DNA from: an uncultured Flavobacteriaceae bacterium
Lineage (GTDB): Bacteria; Bacteroidota; Bacteroidia; Flavobacteriales; Flavobacteriaceae
Length of the DNA: 34,617 nt
Direction of reading: 5' to 3'
Assembly (NCBI GenBank): GCA_913043275.1
Contig: CAJWLL010000023.1
Location: forward strand, 1 to 34,617
Below the pieces are notes generated by a model. The model was not told the origin of the DNA. It made no database searches and saw only the letters and a program-made list of their open reading frames with translations. The position numbers and the translations under genes are program-made. Shown in pieces: positions 31,644-34,617 of the stretch; position 1 is the stretch's first letter, and every line of letters starts with the position of its first letter.

Positions 31644-32654
31644 ATGTTGGGGAAAATAAAGCTGGGTATTTCAATTGGAGATCCAAATGGGATTGGGGTC
31701 GAAATCATTTTAAAAATTTTTGAAGATCGAAGGTTATTTGAATTTTTTACTCCTGTTGTTTTTGCGCCGATCAAGTTGCTGGAATATCAAAAAAAACATT
31801 TTCAGTTCAATCCCATTCTGGCCGTAAAAAAGAAAAATAAACAATTGCATAGGGCTCAGTTGAATGTATTTGACCTTCCCATGCCGGAGGGTAAGCTGGT
31901 TTTTGGAGAAGCTTCAAAAATGGCAGGTGAACTGGCTTTAGAATCTTTAAAGTCAGCTACCTCAGCCTTAAAAAAAGGAGAGGTTGATGCCTTAGTTACT
32001 GCCCCAATAAAAAAGGAAACAATTCAATCTAAGGATTTTAAGTTTCCAGGTCATACTGATTACTTAGCGAAAGAACTTGGTGGAAAAAGTTTGATGTTTA
32101 TGATTTCGGAGTTATTAAAAGTAGCCCTCGTTAGTGATCATATTGCAGTTAAAGACATTTCCGGAGTTTTTACCCCTGAATTATTAAGAGAAAAAATCCA
32201 ACAGCTGGAGGGCTCTTTAATACAGGATTTTAACATTGGTCGACCGAAAATAGGTGTTTTGGGGCTTAATCCCCATACAGGAGATAAAGGTGTAATTGGT
32301 AAAGAAGATGATGAAATTACCCTTCCATTGATACAAGAATTATCAGCATCAGGCCATTTGGTTTATGGGCCTTATGCTGCCGATAGTTTTTTCGGCAATC
32401 AAACTCACCTCCAATTTGATGCTGTTTTGGCTATTTATCATGATCAAGGTCTAATCCCCTTTAAAACTTTAACATTCGGATCGGGCGTAAATTTTACAGC
32501 TGGTCTAAGTAAAATAAGGACTTCACCAGATCACGGGACTGCTTTTGAAATTGCGGGAAAAGGCTTAGCCGAAACAGAATCTTTCAGGAATGCAATGTTC
32601 TTGGCTAGGAACATTTACTTTAACAGACAAAGAGAAAAAATTACTTACCATTGA
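31644..32654 (+). CDS. pdxA: 4-hydroxythreonine-4-phosphate dehydrogenase
   Basis: This 336-residue protein has the PdxA family motifs: ISIGDPNGIGVE at the N-terminus, VTAPIKKE, FPGHTDYLA with the metal-binding His, GLNPHTGDKG, GPYAADSFF, and YHDQGLIPFKTL with a second His, then TSPDHGTAFEIAGKG with a third. It makes 3-amino-2-oxopropyl phosphate in the DXP-dependent pyridoxal phosphate pathway. Its length is normal for the family (about 330). It stands before yceD, rpmF and fabH, but a separate -7 box (32706-32713) suggests that those genes also have their own promoter. Confidence 0.95.
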   Translation: MLGKIKLGISIGDPNGIGVEIILKIFEDRRLFEFFTPVVFAPIKLLEYQKKHFQFNPILAVKKKNKQLHRAQLNVFDLPMPEGKLVFGEASKMAGELALESLKSATSALKKGEVDALVTAPIKKETIQSKDFKFPGHTDYLAKELGGKSLMFMISELLKVALVSDHIAVKDISGVFTPELLREKIQQLEGSLIQDFNIGRPKIGVLGLNPHTGDKGVIGKEDDEITLPLIQELSASGHLVYGPYAADSFFGNQTHLQFDAVLAIYHDQGLIPFKTLTFGSGVNFTAGLSKIRTSPDHGTAFEIAGKGLAETESFRNAMFLARNIYFNRQREKITYH

Positions 32655-32705
32655 GAATAAAGTTGAAAAATAGGATAAGGACACTGTTAAAAGCTTTTTT
32701 TTATA

Positions 32706-32713
32706 TAAATTTG
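32706..32713 (+). promoter_or_regulatory. Consensus -7 box before the yceD-rpmF-fabH genes
   Basis: TAAATTTG matches TAnnTTTG, 20 nt before ATG 32734, inside the 79-nt gap that follows pdxA. Confidence 0.5.
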
Positions 32714-32733
32714 CACCCTTAAAAGTCGAAAGG

Positions 32734-33255
32734 ATGGGGCAGTTTTCAGAATTCTTGATCTCGTTTATTGGTTTAAAGGATGGCATACATCGATTCGATT
32801 TTAAGATTGATAATAAGTTCTTTGAAGGCTTTGATTTTTTAGATTTTCAAAAAGTCGAGATTCAGGTTGATTTGGTTTTTGAAAAAAAATCAACCCTTTT
32901 GGAGTTGAATTTCAGTGCAGAAGGGAAGGTGACAGTTCCATGTGATATCACCACAGAACTTTTTAAGTTGCCTATAGATACTGCTTTTAGATTAGTGGTA
33001 AAATTTGGGCCGGAGGAAAACCTCGATGATGACGAGATTTTGATTCTTCCACATGGTTCATATGAAATTCAACTGGCTCAATACATTTTCGAAATGATAG
33101 TATTGTCTGTGCCTCAAAAGAAAGTTCATCCTGGAATTGCCGAGGGAACTTTAAAATCAGAGGTTTTGGAAAAACTAAAAGACTTACAGCCTCAAGAAAA
33201 ATCTCCATCAAATGAAACAGATCCAAGATGGGATAAATTGAAAGACTTATTATAA
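32734..33255 (+). CDS. yceD: DUF177/YceD-family protein
   Basis: This 173-residue protein has a central beta-strand-rich part with VTVPCDITTELFKLPI, the position of the conserved Cys in the DUF177 family, and an acidic stretch (EENLDDDEILIL). In many bacteria this gene precedes rpmF, as here (28-nt gap). YceD homologues have been linked to accumulation or maturation of 23S rRNA; the exact role is not certain. It shares synteny with the E. coli yceD-rpmF-plsX-fabH order, except that plsX is absent here. It is cytoplasmic. Confidence 0.88.
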   Translation: MGQFSEFLISFIGLKDGIHRFDFKIDNKFFEGFDFLDFQKVEIQVDLVFEKKSTLLELNFSAEGKVTVPCDITTELFKLPIDTAFRLVVKFGPEENLDDDEILILPHGSYEIQLAQYIFEMIVLSVPQKKVHPGIAEGTLKSEVLEKLKDLQPQEKSPSNETDPRWDKLKDLL

Positions 33256-33283
33256 TAATATATAAAAATTAAAAGCTACAAAA

Positions 33284-33481
33284 ATGGCTCACCCTAAAAG
33301 AAAAATATCGAAAACCAGAAGGGACAAAAGAAGAACCCATGTCAAGGCAGTTTCTCCTCAAATTGGTACTTGCAATACTACAGGGGAAGCCCACTTGTAC
33401 CACCGTGCTCATTGGCATGAAGGCAAACTTTACTACAGAGGTAAAGTTTTGATAGACAATAACCAGGTTACAGAAGCTTAA
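33284..33481 (+). CDS. rpmF: 50S ribosomal protein bL32
   Basis: This 65-residue protein starts [19 protein letters not shown], the typical basic N-terminus of bL32, and continues [20 protein letters not shown]. It has one Cys (in GTCNTTGE), not the four Cys of the zinc-binding form, so it is the zinc-independent type. It is co-directional with yceD and followed by fabH after a 131-nt spacer that contains a hairpin. Confidence 0.95.
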   Translation: MAHPKRKISKTRRDKRRTHVKAVSPQIGTCNTTGEAHLYHRAHWHEGKLYYRGKVLIDNNQVTEA

Positions 33482-33496
33482 TTTTTACAAAAATCT

Positions 33497-33534
33497 CACA
33501 AAAACTCTTCCTTTTTTTAAGGACTTTTTTGTGA
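33497..33534 (+). promoter_or_regulatory. Hairpin in the rpmF-fabH spacer
   Basis: CACAAAAA and TCCTT pair with AAGGA and TTTTTGTG around a T-rich loop. It could terminate or attenuate between rpmF and fabH. A TTTG at about 33546 followed by TATCTTCA may form a fabH promoter. Confidence 0.4.
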
Positions 33535-33612
33535 ATAAAGATTTTGTTTGCTCTAAAAAACTACTATCTTCACATATATAATATTGACGGTTCAAAAGGA
33601 AGTGATCTACTG

Positions 33613-34617
33613 ATGAATTATATCAATCCAATTCCCTTAAAGGCTGCTATAACTGCGGTAGGGGCGTATGTTCCTGAGGAAAAAATCACTAATGCTGACT
33701 TGGAAAAGATGGTAGACACCACTGATGAGTGGATTTTGGAAAGAACTGGGATAAGAGAAAGAAGAATACTCAAAGACCCGACAAAAGGCTCTTCTTTTAT
33801 GGCAATCAAGGCCGCTGAAAATCTCCTAAAAAAAAGAAAATTAGACCCTCTAGAAATTGAAGCGGTCATCGTTGCTACTATCACGCCCGATATGAAAGTT
33901 GCTGCTACTGCTGCATACGTTGCTTCAGAAATTGGCGCGATCAATGCCTTTGCTTATGACCTTCAAGCTGCTTGTTCCGGCTTTCTTTTCGGAATGTCAA
34001 ATGCCTCCAGTATGATTGTTAGCGGACGATACAAAAAGGTTTTACTGATCGGATCAGATAAGATGTCTTCAATAATAGATTATTCTGACAGATCAACCTG
34101 TATTATTTTTGGGGATGGTGCTGGAGCAGTCCTTTTTGAACCTAGCGAATCTGCTTACGGATGGGAGGACGAGTATTTGAGATCTGATGGTAGTGGAAGG
34201 ATGTTTTTGAACATAAAGGCAGGAGGATCTTTGTTTCCTGCTTCAGAAGAAACATTACAAGGAGGAATGCATAATTTGTATCAAGATGGGAAGGCAGTTT
34301 TTAAGTATGCCGTTTCAGAAATGACCAATGCAGTTGAGGAAATTATTGATCGTAACAAACTTGACATAGAGAATATTTCTTATTTGGTCCCTCATCAGGC
34401 CAATAAAAGAATTATCGATGCAATTACCAAACGTGTTGGTTTGCCTTATCAAAAGGTCATGACTAATATTGAATATTTTGGAAACACAACAGCGGCAACA
34501 TTACCGCTTTTACTAAAAGATTACGAATCAAGATTAAACCCTGGAGATCGGCTGGTTTTTGCTGCTTTTGGTGGAGGTTTCACCTGGGGAGCAGGCTATT
34601 TGACATGGGCCTATTAA
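33613..34617 (+). CDS. fabH: Beta-ketoacyl-ACP synthase III
   Basis: This 334-residue enzyme condenses acetyl-CoA or branched acyl-CoA with malonyl-ACP to start fatty acid synthesis. The catalytic triad is intact: C121 in DLQAACSGFLFG, H261 in LVPHQANKRI, and N291 in FGNTTAATLPLL. FGDGAGAVLFE is also present. ATG 33613 (MNYINPIPLKAAITAVGAYV) fits the family length of about 330. An earlier in-frame start at 33544 would add 23 residues that do not resemble FabH and lie in the promoter region. The stop codon is the last three bases of the window, so the gene is complete. Confidence 0.95.
   Translation: MNYINPIPLKAAITAVGAYVPEEKITNADLEKMVDTTDEWILERTGIRERRILKDPTKGSSFMAIKAAENLLKKRKLDPLEIEAVIVATITPDMKVAATAAYVASEIGAINAFAYDLQAACSGFLFGMSNASSMIVSGRYKKVLLIGSDKMSSIIDYSDRSTCIIFGDGAGAVLFEPSESAYGWEDEYLRSDGSGRMFLNIKAGGSLFPASEETLQGGMHNLYQDGKAVFKYAVSEMTNAVEEIIDRNKLDIENISYLVPHQANKRIIDAITKRVGLPYQKVMTNIEYFGNTTAATLPLLLKDYESRLNPGDRLVFAAFGGGFTWGAGYLTWAY

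Noticed and set aside
33544-33612. Upstream in-frame start for fabH
   Set aside because: The 23 extra residues do not resemble FabH and overlap the likely promoter; ATG 33613 matches the family length.

Overview
The window looks like a piece of the chromosome of an AT-rich marine Bacteroidota bacterium, most likely Cytophagales (Cyclobacteriaceae-like). The evidence is: a conserved right end (ribE divergent from pdxA, then yceD/DUF177, rpmF, fabH); near-absence of Shine-Dalgarno sequences; repeated TAnnTTTG boxes, the Bacteroidota -7 element, just upstream of starts; carboxypeptidase-like/TonB-type outer-membrane barrels; and many lipoproteins and secreted proteins. The placement is inference from gene content, since no search could be run.

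Layout. (1) 1-8300 is an accessory, gene-poor region. It holds a PD-(D/E)XK + DUF5655 protein, a CAT-anticodon tRNA, a small membrane protein, a decaying minus-strand mobile-element remnant (2472-3841) that includes two small genes, two paralogous DUF6090 membrane proteins (3969-4658 and 6161-6838), a secreted protein between them, and a PHP phosphoesterase. The spacers carry several strong hairpins and two families of duplicated intergenic elements. (2) 8297-9764 holds a DoxX-like protein, a conserved hypothetical protein, and a second fragment of the decayed mobile gene. (3) 9765-16798 is a carbohydrate cluster: an Nramp-fold transporter and two Tat-exported Gfo/Idh/MocA oxidoreductases on the minus strand, divergent from a heparinase II/III-family lyase and a DUF6786 lipoprotein. 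It has no SusC/SusD pair. (4) 17079-24564 holds a gluzincin-like lipoprotein, an outer-membrane barrel, two sulfatases, a pterin-4a-carbinolamine dehydratase and a secreted NIPSNAP protein that sits directly before the second sulfatase. (5) 24746-30964 holds a TonB-receptor-like barrel, a GT39/GT2 glycosyltransferase pair overlapping by 4 nt, a tiny SD-led ORF with its own terminator, and a CPA1 antiporter. (6) 31000-34617 is housekeeping: ribE, pdxA, yceD, rpmF and fabH, with fabH ending on the last base.

How the genes may work together (inference). The lyase would cleave a uronic-acid polysaccharide, and the sulfatases would remove sulfate esters from it. The oxidoreductases would act on the released sugars in the periplasm, and the Nramp-fold protein, which lacks the canonical metal motifs, may import a product.

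The items most worth a second look are the 20-codon ORF at 29543-29605 with a near-perfect Shine-Dalgarno in an otherwise SD-poor genome, the two duplicated intergenic element families around the DUF6090 paralogs, the Nramp-fold protein lacking both metal-site motifs, and the sulfatase with a C-S-V-A-R active-site motif.
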